64,000 nt of DNA from JBLZUR01 sp048565625 (lineage in GTDB: Bacteria > Pseudomonadota > Alphaproteobacteria > Sphingomonadales > Sphingomonadaceae). This document shows, one piece after another, positions 33,842-42,560 of this stretch. The notes beneath the pieces are model-generated. The model was not told the origin of the DNA. It did no database searches and saw nothing but the letters and a program-made list of their open reading frames with translations. The first letter of the stretch is position 1, and every line of letters begins with the position of its first letter. The translations under genes and the position numbers were made by a program. The stretch covers positions 2,728,001 to 2,792,000 of the forward strand of contig NZ_JBLZUR010000002.1 of assembly GCF_048565625.1 (NCBI RefSeq), read 5' to 3'.

Positions 33842-35443
33842 ATGATCGATGTTGCGATATCCGGCCGAGCCGGCCAGCCCGCCTGGGAACCTTCCGCACG
33901 AACCGGCTGGCTGATCGCCGGCGCCATCACCCTTCTCGCCGCGATCCTCCGCTTCTATAATCTGGACGGGCAGTCGCTCTGGCTGGACGAGGTGTCGTCC
34001 TTCCGGAACTCGCGTGCCTATGGCGCGGGCGGGTTGGTCGGGCTGGCAAGGGCGGACCACATAGCCCCGCTCCATTCGATCGCCCTGTGGTACGCGACGG
34101 AGATCGGCGGCAACAACGCGGTCGCGCTGCGCATGCCGTCCACGATCGCCGGCGTCCTGACGGTTCCCGCGATCTACGTCGCGGCCGGGCGGGTGACGCG
34201 GTCGCGCACCACCGCGCTGGTCGCGGCCTTTCTGGTCGCGATCTCCCCCTTCGCCATCTGGTATTCGCAGGAGGCGCGCATGTACGCGCTCGTCCTGCTC
34301 TTCGCGACGCTCTACGTCGCAGTGGCATGGCCGGTGATCGAGCGGCCGCTGAAATGGTGGGAGCTTGCCACCCTTACAGCCGTGACCGCCATCGGTCTCG
34401 GCATGCACCACTACATGATCCTGGTCGGCGCGGCCTTCGGCTTCTACCTGCTGCTGCGCGGGCAAGCGTTCAAGGTGCGATCCTGGGCCTGGCTGGCGAC
34501 GCAGGTGATCGCCTTCGCCATCTTCGCGATCTGGCTGTTCCTGACGCTCAACAAGCTGGGCAATGCGGCGGGGTGGGAGAAGCCGGCACCGCTACTGTGG
34601 ACGCCATACACCTTCTACACCTTCATCGTCGGCTTCTCCTTCGGGCCGACCCTGCGGCAGCTCAGCACCGCAGCCGGAGACCCTGTCTCGCTGCTGATCC
34701 ATAATGCGGAGGAGATCGCCGCAGCCGGGATCGCGACCGGCTTGATCGGCCTGCTGGGGCTGAGGCGCGCCTTGCGGACGGAATACCGCTGGGCCGGCAT
34801 CTGGCTGCTGATGTGGCTTGCCGTGCCGATTACCTTGGCGGTGCTGGCGACCGTCGTCACCAACATCCAGTACAATGTTCGCTACGTCATCGTCTCCTAC
34901 CCGCCGCTGATCATCCTGCTCGCCTTCGGGCTTGTCGAGGTGTGGCGACGCTGGCTGCGACCGGCGCAGGACGGGTCGCCCGTTTCACGCTGGGCCGGGC
35001 TGACGGGGGTCGCGCTGCTCGGCGGATGCCTGGGGCTCTCGCTCTGGAACAACTATCGAAACCCCGATTACGCCAAGGCGGATACGCGGAGCTTCGCGCG
35101 CTATCTCAAGGAGGGCAGGCCCGACGGCATCCTGCTGTGCGACAACAACCGTATCGTGAAAAGCCTGAACTTCTACGGCGCGCCCGTCCCCCCACTGCCG
35201 CTGCAGGTGGATTACCGCCATAGCTGGACCGACGCGGCCCATATCTGGGCGAACCTCACGAAGACACCCGCCGCCTACACAAGGCCGATCCTGCTGATCG
35301 AGTATCGGACATGGGAGGCGGACGCTCATCACGTCCTCCGAACCCAGCTCGACGCCCATGCCAAGCTGATCGACGTGCAGTCCTGGCCGGGGATCAGCCT
35401 GCGCCGGTATCAGCCGCTCCGTCCCGGCGCGCCTGCCGTCTGA
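33842..35443 (+). CDS. GT39-type membrane glycosyltransferase (PMT/ArnT superfamily)
   Basis: 533 residues. The N-terminal Asp-Glu motif after the first helix is intact (NLDGQSLWLDEVSSF). Multiple hydrophobic helices follow (YVAAGRVTRSRTTALVAAFLVAISPF, then YSQEARMYALVLLF, the second family motif), with a soluble C-terminal part of ~110 residues. Enzymes of this fold use polyprenyl-phosphate sugars on the periplasmic side. Together with the GT2-GtrA fusion at 26545 it could add a side-chain sugar after flipping. It converges on the wzc-like gene. Confidence 0.9.
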   Translation: MIDVAISGRAGQPAWEPSARTGWLIAGAITLLAAILRFYNLDGQSLWLDEVSSFRNSRAYGAGGLVGLARADHIAPLHSIALWYATEIGGNNAVALRMPSTIAGVLTVPAIYVAAGRVTRSRTTALVAAFLVAISPFAIWYSQEARMYALVLLFATLYVAVAWPVIERPLKWWELATLTAVTAIGLGMHHYMILVGAAFGFYLLLRGQAFKVRSWAWLATQVIAFAIFAIWLFLTLNKLGNAAGWEKPAPLLWTPYTFYTFIVGFSFGPTLRQLSTAAGDPVSLLIHNAEEIAAAGIATGLIGLLGLRRALRTEYRWAGIWLLMWLAVPITLAVLATVVTNIQYNVRYVIVSYPPLIILLAFGLVEVWRRWLRPAQDGSPVSRWAGLTGVALLGGCLGLSLWNNYRNPDYAKADTRSFARYLKEGRPDGILLCDNNRIVKSLNFYGAPVPPLPLQVDYRHSWTDAAHIWANLTKTPAAYTRPILLIEYRTWEADAHHVLRTQLDAHAKLIDVQSWPGISLRRYQPLRPGAPAV

Positions 35444-35459
35444 ACGATAGAGGGGTGCA

Positions 35460-35497
35460 GGTCAGGATGCCCCCGGCGGGTCCGTCGGCTCCTGACC
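35460..35497. terminator. Stem-loop between converging GT39 and wzc-like genes
   Basis: GGTCAGGA (35460-35467) pairs with TCCTGACC (35490-35497), eight bases, with a G/C-rich interior that can pair further. It lies in the 64-base gap between two converging stops. No T-tract is seen, so efficiency is uncertain. Confidence 0.45.
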
Positions 35498-35507
35498 CGC
35501 TGCCGGA

Positions 35508-37616
35508 TCACGCCTGCTGATAGTAGGCGGCGAACTTCTTGCTATAGTACATCCCGCCACCCGCCTCGCTCAGCGGGTCGACCTTGGTGAAGACCGCGCC
35601 GATCACCTTGGCGCTCTCGGCCGAGAGCCCGGTCATGGCGCTGTCGACCGCAGAAGCCGGTGTGGAGGACCAGCTGGTGATCAGCACCACTGCATCCGCC
35701 TTGGCCGACACGGTGCGCGCATCCGCGAGACCGACGACCGGCGGCAGATCGAGCACGACATGGTCGTACCGGCCGGCCAGGCCGCTCAGCAGATTGTCGA
35801 ACGCCTCGCCGCCGAAGAGGTTTTCGGAGGTGAAAGTCGGCTCCGCGACGCCGACGATGTCGAGATTGTCCACGCGGTCCGGCCGCACGACCTGATCGAA
35901 GCTGGCGGTGCCGCGCAGATATTCGACCAGACCCTGCGTCATCCGGATCTGCGCGAGCGTGGACACGGAGGCACGGCGGATGTCGCAATCGACCAGCACC
36001 GTCGTCCCTCCGTTCAGCGCCAGGACGCGTGCGAAGGACAGGGCCGTCGTCGTCTTGCCTTCTTCGGGCAGAGCCGAGGTGAAGGCGATGACGCGACGGG
36101 AAGGATCGGCGCGCTTGCCGACGATCGCCGATCGCGCGATCCGGAGCGACTCCGCCACGGCGGAGGTTGGCCGGTCGGCGACCACGTCGGCCGGCGACAC
36201 GCCCTTCGGCGTCATCGGAACGGAGGCGAGAAGGGGAAGGCCGTACCTCTTGTAGAAGAAGTCGGCGTCGCGGACGCCCGTCTGCAGCAGTTCCTGCGCG
36301 ATGATCACCGCGAGGCCGGCCGCGAGCGCCACGACGAGAGCGGTGATCGCCAGCATCTTGCGATTCGGGGCGCTCGGAGCGGTCGGCGCGACGGCGCGGT
36401 CGACGATCACCGCCTGAGCGATCTGGTTGCGCGCGCTCTGCTGGGTGTCGAGCGACATCTCCGCAAGCTTGTCGTAGGCGGCCCGCTTGCTGGCGGCGTC
36501 ACGCTCCAGGCTCTGCGCCTCGACGCTCGCGCGGGTGTTCGCGGCCTGCTTGCCCTGCAGCCCGGAAAGATCACCGCGCAGGCTCGCCGCCCGTGCCTCG
36601 GATGCGCGTGCCGTGGCCTCCAGCGTGCCGATGGCCCGCCGCGCCTCCGCCTCGATCTGGGCATCGAGCGAGCGGAGCTGCTCGTGGACCTTCAGGCTTT
36701 CGGGGTGACGCTCGCCATAGCGCGAGTCGATCTCGCTGGCGTTGCGCGACACCTCCGCGCGCTGGGCGCGAAGGTTGGACACGACCGTGGAGTTGCGGAC
36801 CTCCGACACGGCGTCGAGCCCGCCGCGCGCGATCTGCTGCCGTGCGACCGCCAGGTTCGACCGCGCCTCTGCAGCCTCGGCCTCGGCGCTGGCCAGCTGG
36901 GTCGAAAGCGGCGCCACCTGCTGGTCGGCGATGGTGCTGGCACCGGTTCCCTCAACGATGCCGGCGCGCGCGCGATACTGCGCCACCGCGTCGTCCGCGG
37001 CACGCACCTGCGCAGCGAGTTCGGCCAGTTGCTGCTGAAAGAACTTCGACTGGCGGGCGGCAGTGCCGGTGCGCGATCCGACGCGATAGTCGAGATACGC
37101 TTCCGCGAAAGTGTTCGCGATCACGGCGGACTTGACCGGCTTCAGCGACTTGTAGCCGACGTTGATGACGTAGGTCAGGCGGTCGCGCCGGACGTTCAGG
37201 CCCTTCTGCACGCGGCGGGCGATCGTGCTGAGACGATCGGCCTCTTCCAGCGGCGAGAGTGCCGGCGTTTCGAGGCCCTTGTTGAACTCAGGATCGTTCT
37301 GCAGCTTCAGCCGCTGAACCACGTCACGCGCCAGCTCCTCCGCGCCGAAGACGGTGACTTCCGTTTCGATCGCTTCCGAACCCAGGCTGAGACCCAGCTC
37401 GCGATTGGGCGCGTTGTTGCGCGCGGGATCGATCTGCACGCGCGCGGTCGCTTCGTATTTCGGGGGCAGCAGCATGACGCCGATCATGCCGATGACGAAG
37501 ACGGCCAGCGACACGATCGCCATCGTCTTCCATCGCCTGCGGAGCATGACCAGGTTGCGCTTCAGCACCTCACCGGGGCTGTGGGACTGGGAAGAGGATC
37601 CCAGGGCGTAATCCAT
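35508..37616 (-). CDS. Wzc-type polysaccharide co-polymerase and tyrosine autokinase
   Basis: 702 residues from the ATG ending at 37616 (GGAGA upstream). Layout: N-terminal Wzz domain with helix KTMAIVSLAVFVIGMIGVML, a long coiled-coil periplasmic region (~190-430, Ala/Glu/Arg rich), and a second helix (ALVVALAAGLAVIIAQELL). The cytosolic BY-kinase follows with Walker A SALPEEGKTTTALS, Walker A' TTVLVDCDIRRAS and Walker B HVVLDLPPVVGLADA. The C-terminus is a Tyr cluster (MYYSKKFAAYYQQA) for autophosphorylation. It sets chain length and drives export with the Wza-like protein. A CTGC-N3-GCAG palindrome sits 17 bases before the ATG. Confidence 0.94.
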   Translation of the reverse strand: MDYALGSSSQSHSPGEVLKRNLVMLRRRWKTMAIVSLAVFVIGMIGVMLLPPKYEATARVQIDPARNNAPNRELGLSLGSEAIETEVTVFGAEELARDVVQRLKLQNDPEFNKGLETPALSPLEEADRLSTIARRVQKGLNVRRDRLTYVINVGYKSLKPVKSAVIANTFAEAYLDYRVGSRTGTAARQSKFFQQQLAELAAQVRAADDAVAQYRARAGIVEGTGASTIADQQVAPLSTQLASAEAEAAEARSNLAVARQQIARGGLDAVSEVRNSTVVSNLRAQRAEVSRNASEIDSRYGERHPESLKVHEQLRSLDAQIEAEARRAIGTLEATARASEARAASLRGDLSGLQGKQAANTRASVEAQSLERDAASKRAAYDKLAEMSLDTQQSARNQIAQAVIVDRAVAPTAPSAPNRKMLAITALVVALAAGLAVIIAQELLQTGVRDADFFYKRYGLPLLASVPMTPKGVSPADVVADRPTSAVAESLRIARSAIVGKRADPSRRVIAFTSALPEEGKTTTALSFARVLALNGGTTVLVDCDIRRASVSTLAQIRMTQGLVEYLRGTASFDQVVRPDRVDNLDIVGVAEPTFTSENLFGGEAFDNLLSGLAGRYDHVVLDLPPVVGLADARTVSAKADAVVLITSWSSTPASAVDSAMTGLSAESAKVIGAVFTKVDPLSEAGGGMYYSKKFAAYYQQA

Positions 37617-37632
37617 TATCGTCTCCGAGACT

Positions 37633-37649
37633 TTGCTGCGGTGCAGCAA
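37633..37649. promoter_or_regulatory. Perfect TTGCTGC-N3-GCAGCAA palindrome before the wzc-like gene
   Basis: A perfect 7-3-7 inverted repeat (TTGCTGCGGTGCAGCAA) starting 17 bases upstream of the wzc-like ATG, in the 56-base gap after the barrel gene. It fits CTGC-N3-GCAG, which I recall as the reported site of alphaproteobacterial PhaR/AniA regulators. Its position would allow repression or an internal operon promoter. Confidence 0.55.
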
Positions 37650-37672
37650 CCTAGAGGAAACATGCGTACATG

Positions 37673-39028
37673 TCAGCGCTGAAATGTGAGCGTCACTTCA
37701 CCGCGCAACTCACCCAACGTGTCCCTGCCGAGCACGTCTTCTGACTTGCGGTTCGAGTACGTTCCGGCCGCCGATAGGAAGGCGCTACGCGAGACGAGAT
37801 ACTTCCCGCCGCCGCTGATCCGATAGATGTCGTTGGTCCGGTCGACACCCTTGTAGCTCTGGTGCGAATACTCGCCGCCCAGATTCAGGATCAGGTTGCG
37901 CAGCAATTCATGATCTACCCGCACGCCGCCGCGCGTGTCGAAGAAGGCGGAATTGCTGAAGAGCGTCGCATCCTCGATCTTGCGGCTGGCCCGAAGGGTG
38001 ACGGTCGTCAGATCGGAGTAGAAGTACTCGACCTCGGCCTCTGCGGAGAGGCCCCGGACCGCGTCGTAGGCCTCGCTCTTGAAGTCGCGCACCGTGTAGC
38101 CGAGGCCGATCGTACCCCGCAGGAAGGAAGCAAGGTCAACGCTGAGGCCACCGATCGCGCGGTATCCCTGCGACGACCGCTTCGGTATGCCGGCGGCGAG
38201 CGGCACGTCGTAAGTGATATTCTCGTAATTCAGCTTCGCATAGACGGACGCGCTCGGCGACAGCGCGAAATCGACCTGACCCGTCACGTTGTCGATCGTC
38301 CGGTCGCGACTGGCCTGGCTAAAACGGGTGCCGTCAGTGAACTTGATCGGCCTAAAGCTGTAATCGTCGCGTGTGTAGCCGAGCGACAGCCGCGTGCGGC
38401 CGAGCGAATATTGCCCGCGAACGGACGCCGTCGCATAGTCGTATTTGGACAAGGCGGCGATATTCGCGTCGACCTCGCCAGAGAACGGTGTCTCGAAGAC
38501 ACGTCCCGCCTGCCCCTCCACGCTCAAGGTCATCGCCGTCCCGATATCGAGCCGCGTCCTGACCGATCCGCGCCAGGTGTCCTCGTTGCGCGGCGTTTCA
38601 TCGAAGAAGCGCCGGAAGCCGCCGGCGGCGCTGGCGCTCAGCGAATGGCGCGACCAGTTCGACTGAGCGCGGAGTGACGGACTGACGATCCCATAAAGAT
38701 CGCCGGTCTTCTTGCCTTCCGAAAGATAGACGTTGTCGCTGCCGCCGATACCGGCTTCTACCCGGGGGTAGAGCATGAAGCCGCCCGCCCGGATGCCGAG
38801 CGCATCGTAGTCGGGGCGCGGGCGATCGGCGACGGCGACATTGCGGCCCCGATCGTATCCATACGGCACGGCGGGAACGGTAATCAGCTCGCCGGCCTGC
38901 TGCGCGTGGACCGGCATCGCCACACCCACGCTCAAGCCCGCCGCAGCCAGAACAAAGCGCACGGGCACGCTTCGGGCGCCGGCGCCAAGCTTGTCGCCGT
39001 TCCCGGCGCGGGTCGCGAACCTTGCCAA
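37673..39028 (-). CDS. Outer-membrane beta-barrel protein of the EPS export operon
   Basis: 451 residues from a TTG two bases past the wza-like stop. A GTG 20 codons on would give a more normal signal peptide (PVRFVLAAAGLSVGVAMPVHAQ), so the start is uncertain. The mature part alternates amphipathic strands throughout and ends in an aromatic-containing strand (GEVTLTFQR). It resembles BBP2_2-type barrels encoded in exopolysaccharide clusters. It probably aids polymer passage or secretion together with the Wza-like lipoprotein. It lies between wza-like and wzc-like genes in one operon. Confidence 0.85.
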   Translation of the reverse strand: MARFATRAGNGDKLGAGARSVPVRFVLAAAGLSVGVAMPVHAQQAGELITVPAVPYGYDRGRNVAVADRPRPDYDALGIRAGGFMLYPRVEAGIGGSDNVYLSEGKKTGDLYGIVSPSLRAQSNWSRHSLSASAAGGFRRFFDETPRNEDTWRGSVRTRLDIGTAMTLSVEGQAGRVFETPFSGEVDANIAALSKYDYATASVRGQYSLGRTRLSLGYTRDDYSFRPIKFTDGTRFSQASRDRTIDNVTGQVDFALSPSASVYAKLNYENITYDVPLAAGIPKRSSQGYRAIGGLSVDLASFLRGTIGLGYTVRDFKSEAYDAVRGLSAEAEVEYFYSDLTTVTLRASRKIEDATLFSNSAFFDTRGGVRVDHELLRNLILNLGGEYSHQSYKGVDRTNDIYRISGGGKYLVSRSAFLSAAGTYSNRKSEDVLGRDTLGELRGEVTLTFQR

Positions 39029-39030
39029 GG

Positions 39031-39603
39031 TCAGAAGTACCGCTCACCCAGGCGCAGGGTGTCGCCCGGCAGGACCCGCAGGTCGGGCGTCAGCTTGTAC
39101 GGCACCTCCTCGCTGGCGCCGTCGCGACGGATATAGACCATGTGCTGGTTGGCGCGGGGAGTGAACCCCTGCGCCGTCGCGATCGCGTTCATCGCGGTGA
39201 GGCCGTTCACGAACGGGTAGTTCCCCGGCGACTTCACCTCCCCCAGGATGTAGAAGGGACGGTAGGTCACGACTTCCATGCTCACCTTGGGATCGCGAAC
39301 ATAGCCGCCCGCCAGGCGCTGGCCGATATCGGCGGAGACCTCCGGCAGGGTCTTGCCGAGGGCGGGCACCGTCCCGATCAGCGGCAGGGAGAGGTTCCCG
39401 CTCGAACCGATGGTGAAGTCGCCCGAAAGCGTGTCTTCGTGGAAGACGTTGATGCGGACCTTGTCGCCCACGCCGAGCTTGTAATCCTCGGACGCCGCGC
39501 TGGCCGATGCGACCCGGTCACCCGTGGGCTGGACGGTGGCGGGGGCCGAGCAGCCCGTGAGAGCGAGCGCGCAGACGAATGCCGACCATCCTGTCGATTT
39601 CAT
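39031..39603 (-). CDS. Wza-type polysaccharide export lipoprotein
   Basis: 190 residues from the ATG ending at 39603; a GTG nine bases upstream is possible. The signal peptide ends in a lipobox (ALALTGCS). A polysaccharide-export (Poly_export) domain follows at ~40-120 (YKLGVGDKVRINVFHEDTLSG to VSMEVVTYRP). Then comes one SLBB domain (FYILGEVKSPGNYPFVNGL, MNAIATAQGFTPRANQ). It is shorter than E. coli Wza, as in sphingan export proteins. It should form the outer-membrane/periplasmic channel with the downstream barrel and Wzc-like kinase. Confidence 0.93.
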   Translation of the reverse strand: MKSTGWSAFVCALALTGCSAPATVQPTGDRVASASAASEDYKLGVGDKVRINVFHEDTLSGDFTIGSSGNLSLPLIGTVPALGKTLPEVSADIGQRLAGGYVRDPKVSMEVVTYRPFYILGEVKSPGNYPFVNGLTAMNAIATAQGFTPRANQHMVYIRRDGASEEVPYKLTPDLRVLPGDTLRLGERYF

Positions 39604-39640
39604 ATCAGCCACCCCGAACCGGTCTATCCTTGTGCCGCGC

Positions 39641-39669
39641 AGCATAGTGTTACGGCTCCGACGCGGCAA
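39641..39669 (-). promoter_or_regulatory. Candidate sigma70-type promoter of the wza-barrel-wzc operon
   Basis: On the minus strand TTGCCG (39669-39664), 17 bases, then TATGCT (39646-39641), about 37 bases before the wza-like ATG. The sequence over the -10, GCAGCATAGTGT on the plus strand (39639-39650), recurs identically at 32609-32620, upstream of acyltransferases A and B. Confidence 0.35.
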
Positions 39670-39806
39670 GCCTGCCACCAATGCGCCTCCGGGCCAGAAA
39701 TCTCTCGTCACGTCGCACCGCAGCAACGCACTGAATGCAACGACTTGACTTTCATCGCGCCAGCACGAGAGCGTTGTTCGGCGAAGTAGTCGGGGGACTG
39801 AGCCGA

Positions 39807-40937
39807 ATGTCGAGGGATCCAACCGGGGAGGCGGGCGCCAAGCCGCGAGGCTTACTACCGGGTATCCAGCTGCTGCGCGGCTGCGCCGCTGCACTGGTGG
39901 TTCTCGCCCACGCGAACGGCATGATGGGTCACCCGCCCTATTTCGGGGTGGATCCGTACCAGATGCCGGACGTCGGGGGTTTCGGCGTTACCGTCTTCTT
40001 CACGATCAGCGGTTTCATCATCGCAATCGTTTCGCTCGACCATGCGTGGCAGCCGACCATGACGGTCAACGAATACGCCCGCCGCCGCTTCACCCGGATC
40101 GTGCCGTTCCTGTGGCTCTGCACCATCGGCTACAACATCTTCACCTATATCGGCACGCGGGAGATGGACTGGGCCTCGATGCTCCGCGCGCTGGTGATCT
40201 GGCCAGTCGGAGAGCTGAAGCCGAACGTCCTTTGGTCGCTCCGGCACGAATTCCTTTTCTATGTGCTGTTTGCGCTGACGATGATGGGCGGCCGTCGGCA
40301 TCTGGGCCTCCTCGTCGCATGGTTCGTGACGCCGCTGGTGCTTTGGACCGTCCTGCTGCCCTTCCCGTACCAGACGACACCCTGGCATCCGTACAATATC
40401 GAGCTGCTGAAGGTGGTCTTCTTCGGCAGCGAATCGGCAGCGAACCTGCAGTTGGGCGTCGGCTTCCTGCTCGGAATGCTGTGGCTGAAGGGGACGAAGG
40501 CGCTGGGCGAATGGCTGCCCGGCGGGCTGACCTTGTGCCTCATCCTGTCGATCATAGGCGCCGCGATCGTCACCTATGTTCCGTTTCCGCCCGGCCTCGC
40601 CCGCACGCTCCTGTGGACGGCCCTGGCGGCGGTGATCGTGACCACCGGGCTGGTCGCGCAGGGGAGTGACAGCTTCCTGCGCAGGGCGGGGGTCCAGCTC
40701 GGCAACGGCTCCTTCTCGATCTACCTCGTTCACAACCCGATCCTGCTCATCCTGCTGGAACTGTCGAAGGGACGGACGGAGATGATGGCGCCGATGCCGT
40801 TCCTGGTGATCTTCACGCTGGTGGCGATCGCCGGTGGCATGGCTGTCCACTATCTGGTGGAACGCCCGCTCATCGCGGCGCTGTCGGGCAAGAAGCGGTT
40901 CTTCCTGCGCGGGATTCGCGCCAAGACCCAGCCCTAA
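39807..40937 (+). CDS. Acyltransferase 3 family membrane protein (C)
   Basis: 376 residues from the ATG at 39807. Motifs are IQLLRGCAAALVVLAHANGM (His), GFGVTVFFTISGFIIAIVS, EYARRRFTRIVPFLW (Arg motif), NVLWSLRHEFLFYVLF and NGSFSIYLVHNPILLILL. About ten membrane helices. It is divergent from the wza-like operon, sharing a 203-base regulatory region that contains a half-site of the CTGC/GCAG motif (GCACCGCAGCAA, 39715-39726). It converges on acyltransferase D. Confidence 0.91.
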   Translation: MSRDPTGEAGAKPRGLLPGIQLLRGCAAALVVLAHANGMMGHPPYFGVDPYQMPDVGGFGVTVFFTISGFIIAIVSLDHAWQPTMTVNEYARRRFTRIVPFLWLCTIGYNIFTYIGTREMDWASMLRALVIWPVGELKPNVLWSLRHEFLFYVLFALTMMGGRRHLGLLVAWFVTPLVLWTVLLPFPYQTTPWHPYNIELLKVVFFGSESAANLQLGVGFLLGMLWLKGTKALGEWLPGGLTLCLILSIIGAAIVTYVPFPPGLARTLLWTALAAVIVTTGLVAQGSDSFLRRAGVQLGNGSFSIYLVHNPILLILLELSKGRTEMMAPMPFLVIFTLVAIAGGMAVHYLVERPLIAALSGKKRFFLRGIRAKTQP

Positions 40938-40959
40938 GCGACCTCTCCGATTGCGAGGT

Positions 40960-42024
40960 TCAGACGGTCCCGGCAGCCGCCTGTAGCGGAGCGTGATCGC
41001 GACGCAGCCTGCGGTTCAGCGGCGCTTCGATCAGGATGTAGACCGCCATGCCTACCGCCAGCCCGGCGAAGGTCGCCAGCGCCATGCCCGGGACGAGGAG
41101 ACTGGGCGCAAGTCGACGTATCAGCGCTGTCACCGCCCCGACGCCGAACATGTGCCACAGGTAGATCGAATAGCTCGCATCGCCGGTGAACAGGATCAGC
41201 CTGGGAAACCGGGTCGATGACGGCAGCGTGCTCAAGATCATCGCCTGCATGGCGCAAGCGATAATCAGCGCGAGCTGCGTGAGGTCGTTCTCCTTGATCG
41301 GCTCGTAGAACCAGGCGATCACGGCGATGATCACGGCACTGGCCGCGGCCAGCGCGACCTGCGCATTGCGGTCCAGGGCACGGCCATGCCTCGCCCAGAG
41401 CGCAACCCACATCCCCGCGATGAAGGCGATCGTATCGACGCGCGTGTAGAACACCGCCGGCGCACTGCTGAACGTGAAGACCTGGCCGGCACCATAGAAG
41501 GCGAATAATACGGCGCTGACCGCCAGCGCCCGCATCTTCGCGGTCAGCGGAAAGGCGAGGGCAAAGATGAGATAAAAGAACATCTCGAAATTGAGCGTCC
41601 ACCCCAGGCGGAAGAAGGGGAAGATGCGCCCATCCGAGTAGTACGGAATGAAAAACATCGATTTGAGAATATGTTCGATGTCGAAAGCCGTGGTCTTGAA
41701 CGCGCGCGCTGCGACAATGGTGGTCACCGCCACGACCAGCGTGACCAGCCAATAGAGCGGCACGACCCGGCGGATGCGATGACGGAGAAATCGCGCCGGA
41801 TCGAAAGGTCCGCTGCCTGTCGACGCGATCATGATGAAGCCGCTGATCACGAAGAAGAGCGTCACGCCGTAGCGTCCCAGCAGATGGGCGACGCCCGGCG
41901 CACCGGGAAACGGATGGGCGATGCCATGGGTGATCACCACCGCGACGGCAGCAAGACCCCGTCCCGCGTGGATTCCTGTCAGCCAATGACACTTCTGTGT
42001 TGGAGCTTGGGACGTGCTCACCAC
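40960..42024 (-). CDS. Acyltransferase 3 family membrane protein (D)
   Basis: 354 residues, starting at a GTG (42024) or the next GTG (42021) that overlaps the stop of the Alg13-like gene. Motifs are TGIHAGRGLAAVAVVITHGI (His), RYGVTLFFVISGFIMIAST, RFLRHRIRRVVPLYW (Arg motif), LGWTLNFEMFFYLIF and DASYSIYLWHMFGVG. It ends a three-gene minus-strand unit, Alg14-like, Alg13-like, acyltransferase D. This suggests it acylates the sugar that pair adds or one next to it. Confidence 0.91.
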   Translation of the reverse strand: MVSTSQAPTQKCHWLTGIHAGRGLAAVAVVITHGIAHPFPGAPGVAHLLGRYGVTLFFVISGFIMIASTGSGPFDPARFLRHRIRRVVPLYWLVTLVVAVTTIVAARAFKTTAFDIEHILKSMFFIPYYSDGRIFPFFRLGWTLNFEMFFYLIFALAFPLTAKMRALAVSAVLFAFYGAGQVFTFSSAPAVFYTRVDTIAFIAGMWVALWARHGRALDRNAQVALAAASAVIIAVIAWFYEPIKENDLTQLALIIACAMQAMILSTLPSSTRFPRLILFTGDASYSIYLWHMFGVGAVTALIRRLAPSLLVPGMALATFAGLAVGMAVYILIEAPLNRRLRRDHAPLQAAAGTV

Positions 42025-42560
42025 AAGGACCTGACCATCCTGGCGGCGCGCGAGATCAGCGAGGGGCTCCGCACATCCTGATCCACGAAGGCCTTCAGTT
42101 CCGCGACGAACTGAGGCAAGGCGCTGTCGGGCGTTGCCGCAGCCGCATCAAGCTCAGCGCTGCGGTCGAGCAACTGGCGCAACGCGACCTCGTCATAAGC
42201 GACGTAGATGCCCGCCGCACCCTCGAAACGCCGCGCGGTCGCCATCTGGTGGCCGTTGCGATGCTCGCCTCGCTCATGATCGCGCGGCATGATGATGAGG
42301 GGGGTCGAGGCCTCCATGGCGCCGAGGATCGATCCCATCCCGGCATGGGCGACGATCAGCTCCGCCTCCGCCTGCAATCGCGCGAACTCGTCCGGAGAGA
42401 TCAGATCAAAGGTCTTGAGCGCCTCCGGCTTGTAGCGCGATGGGCCGATCTGCGCGACGATGTCGTCGCGGCCGGTCTCCTTCGCCCACAGGTCCACGAC
42501 CCGGGTGAGGCGATCGAAGGGAAACTGGGTCCCGACCGACAGCAGGATCAAAGGACGCAT
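42018..42560 (-). CDS. Alg13-like catalytic subunit of a two-part glycosyltransferase (PssE/Cps14G type)
   Basis: 180 residues from the ATG ending at 42560. It matches the C-terminal GT28 half of MurG-like enzymes: LILLSVGTQFPFDRL at the start, then AELIVAHAGMGSILGAMEAST, the nucleotide-sugar-binding loop, and PLIIMPRDHERGEHRNGHQM. It cannot work alone; the Alg14-like partner is the overlapping upstream gene. In PssD-PssE (Rhizobium) and Cps14F-G (pneumococcus) such pairs make beta-1,4 linkages, glucuronic acid or galactose onto glucose. Confidence 0.9.
   Translation of the reverse strand: MRPLILLSVGTQFPFDRLTRVVDLWAKETGRDDIVAQIGPSRYKPEALKTFDLISPDEFARLQAEAELIVAHAGMGSILGAMEASTPLIIMPRDHERGEHRNGHQMATARRFEGAAGIYVAYDEVALRQLLDRSAELDAAAATPDSALPQFVAELKAFVDQDVRSPSLISRAARMVRSLW

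Noticed and set aside
35760..37682. 640-codon open frame opposite the wzc-like gene
   Set aside because: Antisense to an unmistakable tyrosine autokinase. Long mirror frames are common in DNA of this base composition.
40938..40961. Terminator between converging acyltransferases C and D
   Set aside because: Only a six-base stem with one G-T pair and no T-tract; too weak to call.
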